Below, in pieces: positions 45,946 to 58,317 of a stretch of 64,000 bases of DNA (the first letter of the stretch is position 1; each line of letters starts with the position of its first letter). Below the pieces are notes generated by a model. That model made no database searches. It saw only the letters and a list, made by a program, of their open reading frames with translations, and was not told the DNA's origin. A program made the position numbers and the translations under genes. This stretch comes from Crotalaria pallida (lineage: Eukaryota > Streptophyta > Magnoliopsida > Fabales > Fabaceae), in contig CM075650.1 in NCBI GenBank assembly GCA_037953625.1, positions 126,215,706 to 126,279,705 of the forward strand, in the 5' to 3' direction.

Positions 45946-47185
45946 TGATGCGGCCCGGATTAAACTCCAGAGCAAACACCTTGTAGATAGAGAAAGTGAG
46001 TATCGAACCACAGGGAGGATGGCTATTCCTATTTATCCTTTACTAATTAGCCTTGTTAAGCATATGTACAAAATTTTGAGTTTGTGTTTGTTGAGTGAAT
46101 GTGTACATTTGTGAAAAGCAATAAAATAACTAAATGTGAAAATGACAATAAAATTGAGAATAAACCGGTGGAGAAGCTGGGATTGAACCTTCCCTATCGC
46201 ACTCGTAGGTATTTTGGTGACTTGTATAACTATTCATCTATATTGTCATTGATGCAATGCACAAAATTCATTTAAACCAATTCCTTGAGAATAAAATACT
46301 AAGGTCATTCTTCATAAATATCAATTCCTTGAATATTTAGAAGAACACCCAGATCTAAGACCAAGCATTCATAAGCAATTGATACCCTGTCATCTATTCC
46401 TAGAGTAACAACATATCAAGTAACTTTACCCATTTCAGAATCAAAACAATACTTTCCAGTCAGAGTTGAGAATCAAAATTATGCAACTATTGATAAAATA
46501 ATCACATACATTAAGCATAGAGTAAAGCTACCAACAACTACATAGATGAATAGAAAATACAATTACATCACCAAATCCATAAGTTTGATGGTGGATTCAA
46601 TCCCAAATGAGGAGATTAGCCACCCATGCTACACATAATCATGAAAGAACACATGAGATCCTTGTGAAAATGATGGGAAGAAGTGTTTTCCTCACTGTTT
46701 CTCTCTCTAAAAGTCGTGGGTCACAGCCTCTCTCTCTATACCTCTTCTCTCCCCAAAATACAGATCAGAAAACCTAATTTATGAAGTGCAGACGACACAT
46801 TTTCGCTCGAGCGAAAATCACTCGCTCAAGCGAAAATGCCTCAGTAAGTCAGGGGTTTGGAGATCAGTCTCTCGCTCGAGCGAGTATCCTGGGGCTGACA
46901 GCTGCTCCTTTTCTTCCAATTTTGCCCACCAACTTTATCAGGATTCACAGTGTTGCCCTTCTCTGACCTTTTACTCTTTTGCCCTTCTCCACTTCCTAAA
47001 TATCATCAAATTTCCTGAAATAAATAAAAATTGGGATTAAAACACATCAACTCTCAAAAACTATATTATTTACACATGAGGACAATATATTCACAAATTG
47101 GAGAGTTTCATAGAATATTTCACACAATAAAGCACAATAAATGCCTAATTTCCCATGAATCAACACTAAAAATTGGCACTTATCA
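45946..47185 (-). repeat. 3' LTR of element H
   Basis: 1,240 bp. Contains CGCTC-N-AGCG motifs at 46804-46813, 46823-46832 and 46873-46882. Differs from the 5' LTR by scattered substitutions and two 19 bp indels of opposite sign that leave the lengths equal. Confidence 0.92.
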
Positions 47186-47200
47186 ACTCCCCCCAACCTA
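47186..47200 (-). other. Polypurine tract of element H
   Basis: The minus strand reads TAGGTTGGGGGGAGT immediately before the 3' LTR. Confidence 0.88.
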
Positions 47201-48879
47201 GAATCTTGCTTGTCCTCAAGAAAAGGTAAAACAAATCAAAAATAAAAAGCTAACTTAGAAAAAGAATTTAAGTCAACAACTCAATATACAGATATACCCT
47301 GAGAGGAAACAAACATGATAACATTAGAACAATGCACCAAAGTGACCTGAAAGAGTTTCCTGCACGTAGAAATATCACAGATATAGAGCTCACATCCAAA
47401 ATTTGTTAAAAGCAAAAATTATAACAAAGATGCAAGATTATCCACACTGAAAAACAAAACTCATGGCAATTCATAATAAGATTGAACGAGCAGAAATCCT
47501 GGATCCTCTCAAGGGTGCCACTCTCTCACTTAACACTCTAAGATATTTCAAGTCATCTCTCATTGATTCACAACTCTCTCAAGTGTATAGGTTGAAAGTG
47601 TATCCCTCAATTTTTAACAATTGAATCATGCAACTATGAATTTGATTTTCATCTACTCCTTCATTCAAAAATGAACATGCACAAAAATCAAAGGGTCTTT
47701 ATTCAAGGTTGTAACTTGGCTAGGGTTAATTGGTGGGATAATTTGGGAAAAGAGAGCTACATCCTTAAGGAATATTTGAGCATTGAAAACATCCATGACA
47801 CTTCACTTTTCCCAATCACTTTGTTTTGCCCAAAACCCAATACCAATGACAACTCACTATGCCCAACATGTTGTGTAGGTACCAAAATACCACTCAATTC
47901 TTTGTCAAAATTTTCCTCCCTTCTTTCATCATTTTCATTATTTTTTTTTGAAGGGGAATACAAAGGTGACAACATGAAGCCATCTTTTGCAAGTAAGTAC
48001 AATTCCCACAATTCCCAAATTTGTTTCCCCCCAACCTGTGCTAAGCTCAAATTCAAACTTTCAATGCTCATCTATTCCCTAAGGTTCAAGGTGTAACATT
48101 GATTCCTTCATTAAAGGCTTTTGGCTTTTGCAAAGGTGATTTAACAAAACAGGATAATTCTTTTTAGGCTCAAAGGGGGTTAAACAAGGGAATAATTAGG
48201 AAGGGTAGGCTATTTGGCTTAAGTGGTTTACAACAAAAATTTTGCCCTTATCATTTTTATGCACATGAACATTATGAAAAGCAGGAAAGATTCAAGCAAA
48301 TCCCCGCATATGAATTCAATGGTGAGCACTCTAAAATAAATCTCTGAAGGCCCAATGCATCACAAGGTATGAGCCAACATTTCAAGCAAGTCAATCTAAA
48401 CATCATTGCCAAGTGCAAATATTCACAAATGTGGTCTAATTCGCATCAAAATTATAAAATCTACTAAAAACAAACAAAGATAATGAACTACCAAAAAGGA
48501 TTAATTTCTAAATACAAGAAAAACAATCATGACACAAGGTGAATAATAAAAATGCTACCAAAATTTGAATCACAAATGAGAGAAAAATCCACACATTAAA
48601 ATTGCTAACTAAATTTCAAGGAAAATATTTTTGTTGGCCGACACTATATACATCTCCCTACAAAGGCCAAAAACTCAGGAAGGCACTAAAGCCGACACAC
48701 AAAATCAAAACACAAAAAGCTAAGTAATAATCAAAATCAAAACACACTAAACTAAGAAATAAAACTAAAGCCATATCACTAAAAACTAAACAAAATCAAG
48801 TATTTATAGTAACTAAAAAAAATAGCTAAGTTTGTGCAAAAGAAATTAAAATATAAAGTCACACTCCATAAAATCCTCA
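47201..48879 (-). other. Non-coding 3' region of element H
   Basis: About 1.7 kb between the env-like ORF and the polypurine tract. No sense-strand protein recognised. An antisense frame of 141 codons (47671-48096, plus) is the only long ORF. Its composition (Cys/Pro in PTCCVGT, Ser/Phe runs) matches no family I know. Antisense extra ORFs have been described in some plant gypsy lineages, so it is noted without a function. Confidence 0.5.
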
Positions 48880-50214
48880 TCATCCATCACTATCCTCCAA
48901 ATCCACATCACCATCATCAATCATCGCCATCCTCCATATCCTCGCCAGCATCACCATCATCATCGTCATCGTCATCCTGACCATCCTCATCATCATCATC
49001 CACCCCCCTGCGGACTCAGGTCTTTCCTCAGGCCATGCTAAATAAGTAGCAAACTCCTCAGGAGTGCGGTAAGGTTGCGGATGATGTTGCCACGCCAAGT
49101 ACTGACTCCTTTGCATCTCAATTTGTCCTCTATGAATAGAGTCCATTTTGAGATGCAAAGAATCCATCCTCTGATCCAGCCTCTGAAAGAAACTCGGGGG
49201 CACTCCCTGGTAAAAGCCCGGCTGTGGTGGCGGCTGGTGGTCAAATGGTTGGTCGCCAGGCAGAATGTAATCGAATGGTGGTGGAGGTTGTGGCTCCTGT
49301 GGTGGTGCGGCGGCAAGCTTAGTCTCCTTAGGGGTGCAATGGAACTGAATGTAGCTCTTGGAGATCTTCAGCAGTTTCTTGTCGGCCTGAACTTGGACAC
49401 CAGCTTCACGGCATAAGCCAGTGATAAGAGAAGGAAAGCTCAAATGCTTCCGTGTCGCTGGCTTCCTCGGGTTGATATCCTCCTTTACATGACTAGCAAT
49501 GATGTCCGAGATGACCTGAGCAATGTCCAGTGCGTCACCTATCAGAATGCTGTAAAGAAGGTGGCACTTCGAAACATTCAAGTCCGAAGTGTGACTGTTG
49601 GGCCAAATGTTTGTGAGCATAAGACCGACCCAAAAGTTTACCCGAAAGTTCATATCCTTCCTCTTGATGAGCCAAGGTTCCCCTTTGGGTTTGGTTGTTC
49701 AACCCTTATCGGGACGACAAATCGCACGCGCTACTCGGTCGGCGGGGAATCCTGCCTGCTGCAACCTCTGACCATAATCATCAACATGAGCACAATCGAA
49801 AGGCTTGCCCAGGTATCTGTTGATAGTTTGCCTACTGAATGATACCCACTTGCCGCGGACCTTTGTTTTTCGTGCTTCGCTGTCCTCATCTTTCAAGGGC
49901 CAAGCATTAGCATAAAATTCCAGCACCAACTGCTCATCAAAGCTAGGATCCGGACTGGCCACCCTCCCCCATGATCTGCTATCAATCTCTGCCAATAACT
50001 CTGGATACTGTCCCTGTTTCAGCTCCAAGACCCTCTCCCGAAGCATGCTCCATGTGCTGATTAGGTTGAAAATATCCCTGGCTGTGTCATTTTTCAGCAC
50101 TGGTGCGTGAGGTGCAGGTGGTGGTGGAGCCACGGGCTGAGAACTAGAACCAGGTTCAAGTCGGCCCCTTTTTGTAGTTTCCTTGCCACCCCGGGTTCGC
50201 AATTTAGGTGCCAT
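48880..50214 (-). pseudogene. Env-like third ORF of element H (plant-transposon-protein domain), interrupted
   Basis: Start at ATG 50214 (MAPKLRTRGG), chosen because a good 3' splice acceptor ends exactly before it. A Pro-rich stretch follows, then a domain with EFYANAWPL, VRGKWVSFSRQTINRYLG and HLLYSILIG blocks, known in plant databases as a putative plant transposon protein domain. An in-frame TGA at about 49699 splits it. The C-terminal part has a Gln/Pro-rich region and a Phe-Gln-Arg-Leu-Asp-rich helix. Beyond a six-C run (49002-49007) the present frame turns into a Met-rich tail, while another frame there is Asp/Glu-rich, indicating a frameshift. No clear signal peptide or membrane span in the part after the ATG. 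A virus-like entry role is only a family hypothesis. Confidence 0.7.
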
Positions 50215-50230
50215 CTGTAAAGAAACAATT
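50215..50230 (-). promoter_or_regulatory. Putative 3' splice acceptor before the env-like ORF
   Basis: The minus strand reads AATTGTTTCTTTACAG directly before the ATG, a pyrimidine tract ending in CAG. Subgenomic splicing to reach the third ORF is known in some env-like plant retroelements. Confidence 0.55.
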
Positions 50231-50369
50231 AATACAGCTATTAAATTGAACCATTGAACAAATATGACAAGATATAATGCATTTTCAATCAAAAGATTAG
50301 AAGGGCGTTCCATCGAACACTTGGTGTGCAAGCATTTTTCTTTGATTTTCCAACAATAAAACACCCACC

Positions 50370-51317
50370 TAATGCCTCAAAATCAATTTAGTTCATGCAC
50401 AAAACATAAACTCATTGAATCCAAGTACATTAAAAAGAATTAATTCTAATGAGCATTTTATCAAACACCTTGCATGCACTATGAAACCCCAACTAACTTA
50501 GCACAATTTGTTCATGAATGCACCCACAACAATGCAATGTACAACAAGAGTAATCATAAGCCATGATAGTCTACAACAATCAACACTATGAAGTATGATA
50601 TTCTGCCCTAAAGTTCAAAACAAGAGGGAGAACCCAAAATTGAGAGAGAGCAATTCGGATTTAGCATGAGAGTTAGAGATTGAGAGTTTTAGAGAGTACC
50701 TTTGAAGCTTGAAGGGAGGTAGGAGGGATTTGTGAGTGATTATTGAAGAAGAATGAGAGTTTGAGTGAGTGTGTGAAGAACAAAGGGAAAACCCGTATGC
50801 AGAATGAAAGAGGGAAGAGGGGCTCGAGCTATTTTAAAAACTGAGTCTAACAAGACTCGCTCGAGCGAGATGTACTCGCTTGAGCGAGGGATTCATTTTA
50901 ATCAGACCTGATCCACGGGTGCAATTTCGCTAGAGCGAGTACGTACTCGCTGGAGCGAATGATGGATTCAAAATCCTGGATTTGCTGGACCATTTTCGCT
51001 CGCGCGAGAGTTCTTAGCTGGAGCGAGAGCGAGGTATCGCTCGAGCGAGAATCTGATCGCTGGAGCGAATCATGAATTCAAAATCCACAACTTCCTGAGA
51101 TGTTTTCGCTGGAGCGAGTGTCTACTCGCTTGAGAGAAAACACTTTTTTTTCACTCTAAATTCAGACACTCAAAACTCAGGAGCAAGTCAAAGTGAAAAG
51201 AGAAAGGTGGAAATTAAACCAGAGTAGAAGGAATTCAGAACATCTAACTTATGAATAAATCTGGGCTGCCTCCCAGTAGCGCTTGTTTAACGTCATTAGC
51301 TCAACACATGCTCAATG
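50370..51317. other. Spacer of H between pol and third ORF, with palindrome array
   Basis: About 950 bp, no ORF recognised. 50858-51136 holds a dense array of CGCT-N2-AGCG motifs. The rest is AT-rich with GAGAGT/GAGTGTGTGA runs around 50640-50800. Confidence 0.75.
50858..51136. repeat. Paired CGCT-NN-AGCG palindrome array in element H
   Basis: Five pairs of 10 bp CGCTCGAGCG-like motifs (variants TT, TA, GG, CG in the centre). The distance between equivalent bases within pairs is 19-20 bp. Pairs are separated by about 40-70 bp of AT-rich sequence. The same motif pairs are in the H LTRs. Confidence 0.88.
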
Positions 51318-54300
51318 TTATGCCTCTGTCAAGTGAACAATGGTGGTGACATTGTCAATGTCACCTCCCAAGTAATGCTTCAACCTTTGCCCATTAACAG
51401 TGAATTGCCTGCCTGTGCCTGGATCTGCTATCTCAATAGCTTCATAGGGTTTTACTTCTTTAACAACAAATGGACCAGACCATTTTGATTTCAACTTTCC
51501 AGGGAATAACTTCAACCTGGAATTGAACAATAACACAGATTGGCCTTGTTGGAATTCTCTTTTAATGATCTTCTTGTCATGGTAGGCCTTGGCCTTGGCT
51601 TTGTACACTTTTGAAGATTCATAGGCATTGTTGCGCATTTCCTCCAACTCATGCAATTGCAATTTTCTCTTTTCACCAGCAGCTGCATCATCCATGTTAA
51701 AGAACTTCAAAGCCCAAAATGCTTTATGTTCCAGCTCCACAGGCAGATGACATGCCTTGCCATAGACAAGCTGGAAAGGGGATAGACCTGTTGGTGATTT
51801 GTATGCAGTCCTGTAGGCCCAAAGTGCATCATCTAACTTTGTGGACCAATCCTTTCTTGAGAGTGAGACATTCTTCTCAAGGATTCTTTTGATTTCCCTA
51901 TTTGAAACTTCCGCTTGACCATTGGTTTGCTGATGATAGGGTGATGCAACCTTGTGTCTGACACCATAGTGCTGCAAAGTCTTCTTAAGCTGGTTGTTGC
52001 AAAAATGCGATCCTCCATCACTGATAAGGACTCTTGGAGTGCCAAATCTGCAAAATATGTTCTTTTTGAGGAACCGGATCACAGTTTTGGCATCGGCCTT
52101 TTGTGCGGCCACAGCTTCAACCCATTTTGAGACATAATCCACTGCCACTAAGATATACTCATTTGAAAATGAACTTGGTAGTGGACCAACAAAATCAATT
52201 CCCCAGCAGTCAAAGACTTCAATCTCCAAAATGCTATTCAAGGGCATCTCATTTCTCTTTGATATCCCTCCGGATCTTTGGCAATTGTTGCATTGTTGCA
52301 CATGAAGGTGAGCATCCTTGAAAAGTGATGGCCAATAGAAGCCGGATTGAAGGACCTTGGCAGCAGTCCTTTCTCCATTGAAATGTCCACCATAAGGAGA
52401 ATTGTGACAATGCCACAAGATGCTCTTAGCTTCATCTGATGTTACACATCTCCTCAATAAGCCATCAACTCTGATTTTAAAGAGGTGAGGGTCATCCCAA
52501 ACATAATGATTTGCATCTCTAAAGAATTTCTTCCTTTGATGCCAATTGAGATCATCGGGAATGACACCTGCAGCTTTGAAATTTGCCATGTCAGCAAACC
52601 ATGGCCTCTCCTGTACTAGTAACAGCCTTTCATCAGGGAATTGCTCTTGAATTTCTTTCTCTTTTCCTGTTACTTCCCTGTTAATCAATCTTGAAAGGTG
52701 GTCAGCAACAAAATTTTCGCTGCCCTTCTTGTCTTTGATGGTTAAATCGAATTCTTGCAATAGCAATACCCAACGAATGAGTCGGGGTTAGAATCCGGTT
52801 TAGCCAACAAATACTTAATGGCAGCGTGATCAGTATAAACAATGACCTTAGAGCCAATCAAGTAAGATCTAAATTTTTCCAAGGCATACACAATTGCTAG
52901 CAACTCTTTTTCAGTAGTTGCATAATTGATTTGTGCTTCATTCAAAACCCTGCTAGCATAGTGTATTGCATGGAAAACTCTAGACTTACGCTGTCCTAGT
53001 ACGGCCCCGACTGCATAGTCACTAGCATCACACATGAGTTCAAATTCAAGATGCCAGTCGGGTGCAACAATAACAGGAGCTGAAATCAACTTTTGTTTCA
53101 AAAGATTAAATGCATGTAAACAATCAGAGTCAAAATGAAATGCCACATCTTTACCAAGCAAATTACTAAGGGGTTTGGCAATCTTTGAGAAGTCTTTGAT
53201 GAAGGCAGCTTCTCAATAACTTCCGCCTATAGAAACCTGCATGGCCAAGGAAACTCCTGATCCCCTTGACATTGGTTGGTGGAGGAAGCTTCTCAATAAC
53301 TTCCACTTTTGCTTTGTCAACCTCAATCCCCTTAGATGAAATTCTGTGGCCAAGCACAATTCCTTCTGTCACCATAAAGTGGCATTTTTCCCAATTTAAG
53401 ACCAAGTTTGTATCCACACACCGCTTCAGTACGGTGTCCAAGTTTTCTAAGCAATGATCAAATGATTGTCCAAAGACAGAAAAGTCATCCATGAACACCT
53501 CAATGCACTGCTCCAGAAGATCTGCAAAGATGGCAAGCATACACCTCTGAAAAGTAGCCGGTGCATTACACAATCCAAAAGGCATCTTCCTGTAAGCGAA
53601 CACACCAAAAGGACATGTGAAAGCCGTCTTTTCCTGGTCATTTGGATCTACAGCAATCTGATTGTATCCTGAGTAACCATCCAGAAAGCAATAGTAAGCC
53701 TGTCCAGCCAGTCTCTCCAACATTTGATCCATGAAGGGCAATGGGAAGTGATCCTTTCTGGTAGCCTGGTTGAGCTTCCGATAGTCTATACACATCCGCC
53801 AACCTGTGACTGTCCTAGTGGGAATCAATTCATTCTTTTCATTCCTGATCACAGTCATCCCACCTTTCTTTGGTACCACCTGGACTGGGCTTACCCACGC
53901 ACTGTCAGATATCGGATAAATCATTCCTGCTTCCAAAAGCTTCATGACCTCTTTCTTGACCACCTCTTTCATAGTTGGATTCAGTCTTCGCTGAGGTTGG
54001 GCTACAGGCTTGAAATCCTACTCCATATGAATCTTGTGCATGCAATAGGATGGACTAATACCCTTGAGATCGGATAAAGTCCAGCCAATAGCTCCCTCAT
54101 TTGCTTTTAGAACTGAAATGAGCGTTGCTTCTTCAAGAGTGGACAAGGAACTACTAATAACAACAGGTTTGCTGCCTCCATCAGAAAGGAATACATATTT
54201 CAAGTGTGAAGGCAAAACTTTCAATTCCAATTTCTGATCTTCAGTTTTGAGATCCTGTGGTAGCTTTTCAAGTTGAGCTTCTTGTGACAAAAGCTCTTTT

Positions 54301-56913
54301 GAAGCATCTAAATCCTTGAGGCATTCATCAATTTTCTTTTCTTCCTCTTCATTTAGATCATCACAAGCATCAATTAAAGCTTTCTCTAACGGAGTTTCTT
54401 TGAACAATTGCTGAAAGAGAAACTTCATCAATGACATCCATGCGGTAACATTGTTGCTTGTCTTTTGCATGGTTCATTGCTTCAAACACATCAAAGTTGA
54501 TCTCATCATTTTGGACCCTCATTTTCAGCTTGCCCTCATCAACATCAATAATGACCTTAGCTGTTTTCATGAATGGCCTTCCAAGAATGAGTGGTACTTC
54601 CGCGTCTTCCTCAATATCCATGACAACAAAGTCCACGGGAAATACAAATTTATCAACTTTTACAAGCACATCTTCAGCAACACCATAGGGGAATTTCAAA
54701 GACCTGTCAGCCAGCTGCAATGTCATTCTTGTAGGACGAACCTCCAAGCTATCAATCCTCTTGAGCATAGCTAAAGGCATCAAATTAATACTTGCCCCAA
54801 GATCAAGCAACGCCTTACCCACTGGCAAGGTACCGATGGTAACAGGAATAGTGAAACTGCCAGGATCTTTGGATTTCTGAGGCATAGACTTCTGAATAAT
54901 GGCACTACATCCTGCTTCGAGTTCCACTGTTTCCTCTGGAAATCTTCTCTTTTTGGTGAGGAGCTCTTTCATGAATTTTGCATAAGTAGGCATTTGCTCC
55001 ATCGCCTCCATGAAAGAAATGTTAATCTTCAGTCTTTTAAAGATATCCATGAATCTTGTATACTGCCTCTCTGTATCTCTCTTTGAAGGATTTTTGGGGT
55101 AAGGAACATTTTTCAATTGAGGAACAATATCCCCCTTCTTCTTCCTCTCATGGTCACTCTTTTTGTTCTCTCTTTGTTTTTCAATCTCTTTTTCTTTCTC
55201 ACTCTCTTGCTCTTTTTGTTGTTCATTCTCTCTTTGTTTTTCACTCTCAACACTCTCATCATGCAAAAAATCTCCTATCCCCTTGCCAATTTCTTTACCA
55301 CTCCGGGTGGTGATAGACTTGCAATGCTCCTTTGGATTGGTTTGAGTATTGGCTGAAAATTGGGCTTGATTTTGATTCTGCTCTGCCAATTGCTTTGCCA
55401 ATTGTCCCATCTAAGTCTCCAAATTCCTTATTGAAGCATCAGTGTTCTTCTGATTTGCCATTGAAGCTTGCATGAATTTCTCAAAAGTTTCCTCTAACTT
55501 TGATGTTCTATCTTGAGCTGGAGGATAACTTTGTTGAAATGAAGGTTGTTGTTGAAACTGTTGGTAGGGCATTTGTTGAGGAAATTGTTGCTGATGATAT
55601 TGAGGTTGATAAGGAAATTGCTGCTGGAATGGTTGTTGGAAATGAGATTGTTGTTGGAAGTGAGGTTGTTGTTGAAAAGGAGGTTGTCTGCTAGAAGATC
55701 CCTCTTGCTTCCACCCATAATTCTGATTCTGATTAGCTCTCCATCCCTGCTGAAAATTACCACCAGGTGCATTGTTGGAAGGACCGCCTTGTCGACCTTG
55801 ATTGTTAACAAATTGAACATCTTCCAATTGAGAAGTACCCGGTTGAGAACAATCACTAGTAGGATGGTCACCCCCACAGAATTCACATTTAGGTGCTTAT
55901 GGTGCAAGATTGGAATTAACTGCATTCAACTGCTGAGGAAGCTTTGTGATCTGTGTTGTGAGAGCTTCAATCTGTTTAGTTAGGAGCTTGTTCTGTGCCA
56001 GAAGTGCGTCAGAAGTAGCAAGTTCCATAATTCCTTTCTTTTGAGCTACTCTCCTATTATGCTGAGCTTGCCGATCTGTAACAGACAAAGAATCAATAAT
56101 CAAAGTGGCCCTGTCAGCATCCACAGACATAATTGTTCCCCCAGCTGCTGCATCAACTATCATTTTAGAATCAGGCCTCAGACCATTGCAAAATATGTTC
56201 AGTTGATCAACATCCTCAAAGCCATGGTTTGGACATTTTCTGAGCAAAGACTTGAACCTTTCCCATGCTTCATAGAATGACTCCTTTGAACCCTGTCTGA
56301 ATGAAGAAATATCTGCCTTGGCACTGATAAACCTGGTTGGTGGAAAAAATCGGATCAAGAACTTTTCCTCAACATCTTCCCAACTTGCCAAACTGTGATT
56401 AGGATGAGAAGTTAGCCACTCCTTTGCTTCCCCAATTAATGAGAAGGGAAACAATTTCAGATAAGCTGCTTCTTGTTCCTCTTCAGAAAAGCCCATTGTT
56501 CCACATAGCTCATAGAAGGTTGATAAATGATTGTAAGGGTCTTCATAATCTAAGCCAGCAAATGGTTTCCCACTTATCAAGTTAAGATAATGCCCTTTGA
56601 TTTCAACACCCCTATATGCCTGTGGAATGACAATGCTTGAGAAGTGCCTTGGACCTTGTCCTTGATGCATGTTGTAATCACCAAGTGTTCTCCTCGGAGG
56701 AGGATTTCCTTGTCTTCCATAATTATCTCTTCCTGCCATATCTTTAGGATCACCAGCTGAGAATGTTTCAAATTGACTATCTAAAGAGCTTGTACTTCCT
56801 TGTTGAGACCTTCGTCTTTCTTCTCTTGTTTTTCTTCTATTTTCCCTAGCGGTCTTTTCAATCTCTTGGTCAAATTCCAAATTTTCAATATCCACCTGAC
56901 CTCGCAATAACAT
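51318..56913 (-). pseudogene. Gag-pol polyprotein of element H (Athila-like), multiply interrupted
   Basis: Gag (56913-55411) has a retrotransposon gag domain (HLSTFYELCGTMGFSEEE, EDVEEKFLIRFFPP, FYEAWERFKSLLRKCP), a CEFCGGDHPTSDC zinc knuckle and a Gln/Phe-rich tail. Protease region: KALLDLGASINLMPL (about 54800) and LILGRPF. RT (53972-53166): MPFGLCNAPATFQ and the FMDDFSVFG motif. RNase H: CDASDYAVGAVLGQ and YTDHAAIKYLL. Integrase (52766-51318): H-H-C-C finger with CNNCQ, then D-D-E in WGIDFVGPL, LISDGGSHFC and NGQAEVSNREIK. Breaks: TAA at 55897, TAG at 55411, frameshift near 54400-54470, TAG at 54018, a templated 18-base insertion near 53207-53224 and a frameshift near 52750. The catalytic residues seen are intact. 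Confidence 0.9.
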
Positions 56914-57047
56914 AAATTGAAAAGCACTAGGACACAGATCAAAACAAGGTGAGTATAAAAATAACTAACTATTATTCACAAAAATAATGATAATGTTACA
57001 ATTGCTTAAAAAGCTAATGTTCAATAATAAATAAAATTAGCGCTTCC

Positions 57048-57065
57048 TCCCCGGCAACGGTGCCA
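57048..57065 (-). other. Primer-binding site of element H (tRNA-Asp)
   Basis: The minus strand reads TGGCACCGTTGCCGGGGA, matching the complement of the plant tRNA-Asp 3' end with one mismatch (A for G). It is seven bases inside the 5' LTR. Characteristic of Athila-type elements. Confidence 0.88.
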
Positions 57066-57072
57066 AAATACT

Positions 57073-58312
57073 TGATGCGGCGCGGATTAAACTCCGGAGC
57101 AAACACCTTGTAGATAGAGAAAGTGAGTATCGAACCACAGGGAGGATGGCTATTCCTATTTATCCTTTACTAATTAGCCTTGTTAAGCATATGTACAAAA
57201 TTTTGAGTTTGTGTTTGTTGAGTGAATGTGAACATTTGTGAAAAGCAATAAAATAACTAAATGTGAAAATGACAATAAAACTGAGAATAAACCGGTGGAG
57301 AAGCTAGGATTGAACCTTCCCTATCGCACTCGTAGGTATTTTGGTGACCTGTATAACTATTCATCTATATTGTCATTGATGCAATGCACAAAAGTCATTT
57401 AAACCAATTCCTTGAGAATAAAATACTAAGGTCATTCTTCATAAATATCAATTCCTTGAATATTTAGAAGAACACCCAGCTTTAAGACCAAGCATTCATA
57501 AGCAATTGATACCCTATCATCTATTCCTAGAGTAACAACATATCAAGTAACTTTACCCATTTCAGAATCAAAACAATACTTTCCAGTCAGAGTTGAGAAT
57601 CAAAATTATGCAACTATTGATAAAATAATCACATACATTAAGCATAGAGTAAAGCTACCAGCAACTACATAGATGAATAGAAAATACAATTACATCACCA
57701 AATCCATAAGTTTGATGGTGGATTCAATCCCAAATGAGGAGATTAGCCAACCATGCTACACATAATCATGAAAGAACACATGAGATCCTTGTGAAAATGA
57801 TGGGAAGAAGTGTTTTCCTCACTGTTTCTCTCTCTAAAAGTCGTGGGTCACAGCCTCTCTCTCTATACCTCTTCTCTCCCCAAAATACAGATCAGAAAAC
57901 CTAATTTATGAAGTGCAGACGACACATTTTCGCTCAAGCGAAAATGCCTCAGTAAGTCAGGGGTTTGGAGATCAGTCTCTCGCTCAAGCGAGAGTGACTC
58001 GCTCGAGCGAGTATCCTGGGGCTGACAACTGCTCCTTTTCTTCCAATTTTGCCCACCAACTTTATCAGGATTCACAGTGTTGCCCTTCTCTGACCTTTTA
58101 CTCTTTTGCCCTTCTCCACTTCCTAAATATCATCAAATTTCCTGAAATAAATAAAAATTGGGATTAAAACACATCAACTCTCAAAAACTATATTATTTAC
58201 ACATGAGGACAATATATTCACAAATTGGAGAGTTTCATAGAATATTTCACACAATAAAGCACAATAAATGCCTAATTTCCCATGAATCAACACTAAAAAT
58301 TGGCACTTATCA
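57073..58312 (-). repeat. 5' LTR of element H
   Basis: 1,240 bp. CGCTC-N-AGCG motifs at 57931-57940, 57981-57990 and 58000-58009. Followed by the target duplication CCCTA. Confidence 0.92.
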
Positions 58313-58317
58313 CCCTA

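Larger units (their letters stand above)
45946..58312 (-). mobile_element. Element H: complete Athila-like Ty3/gypsy element (12,367 bp)
   Basis: Flanked by CCCTA (45941-45945 and 58313-58317). Two 1,240 bp LTRs (45946-47185 and 57073-58312) begin TGATGCGGC and end CACTTATCA. Minus orientation: a tRNA-Asp primer site next to the right LTR, a polypurine tract next to the left. Internal order in the sense direction: gag-pol, a spacer with CGCTCGAGCG-type motifs, an env-like third ORF, a 1.7 kb non-coding stretch. The tRNA-Asp primer and third ORF fit the Athila lineage (Calypso in soybean). Several stops and frameshifts make this copy defective. Confidence 0.93.

Noticed and set aside
55056..55356. 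Plus-strand hydrophobic ORFs of 60-85 codons
   Set aside because: They are antisense to the Glu/Lys-rich gag-protease linker of element H, which reads as Leu/Phe/Ser on the other strand.
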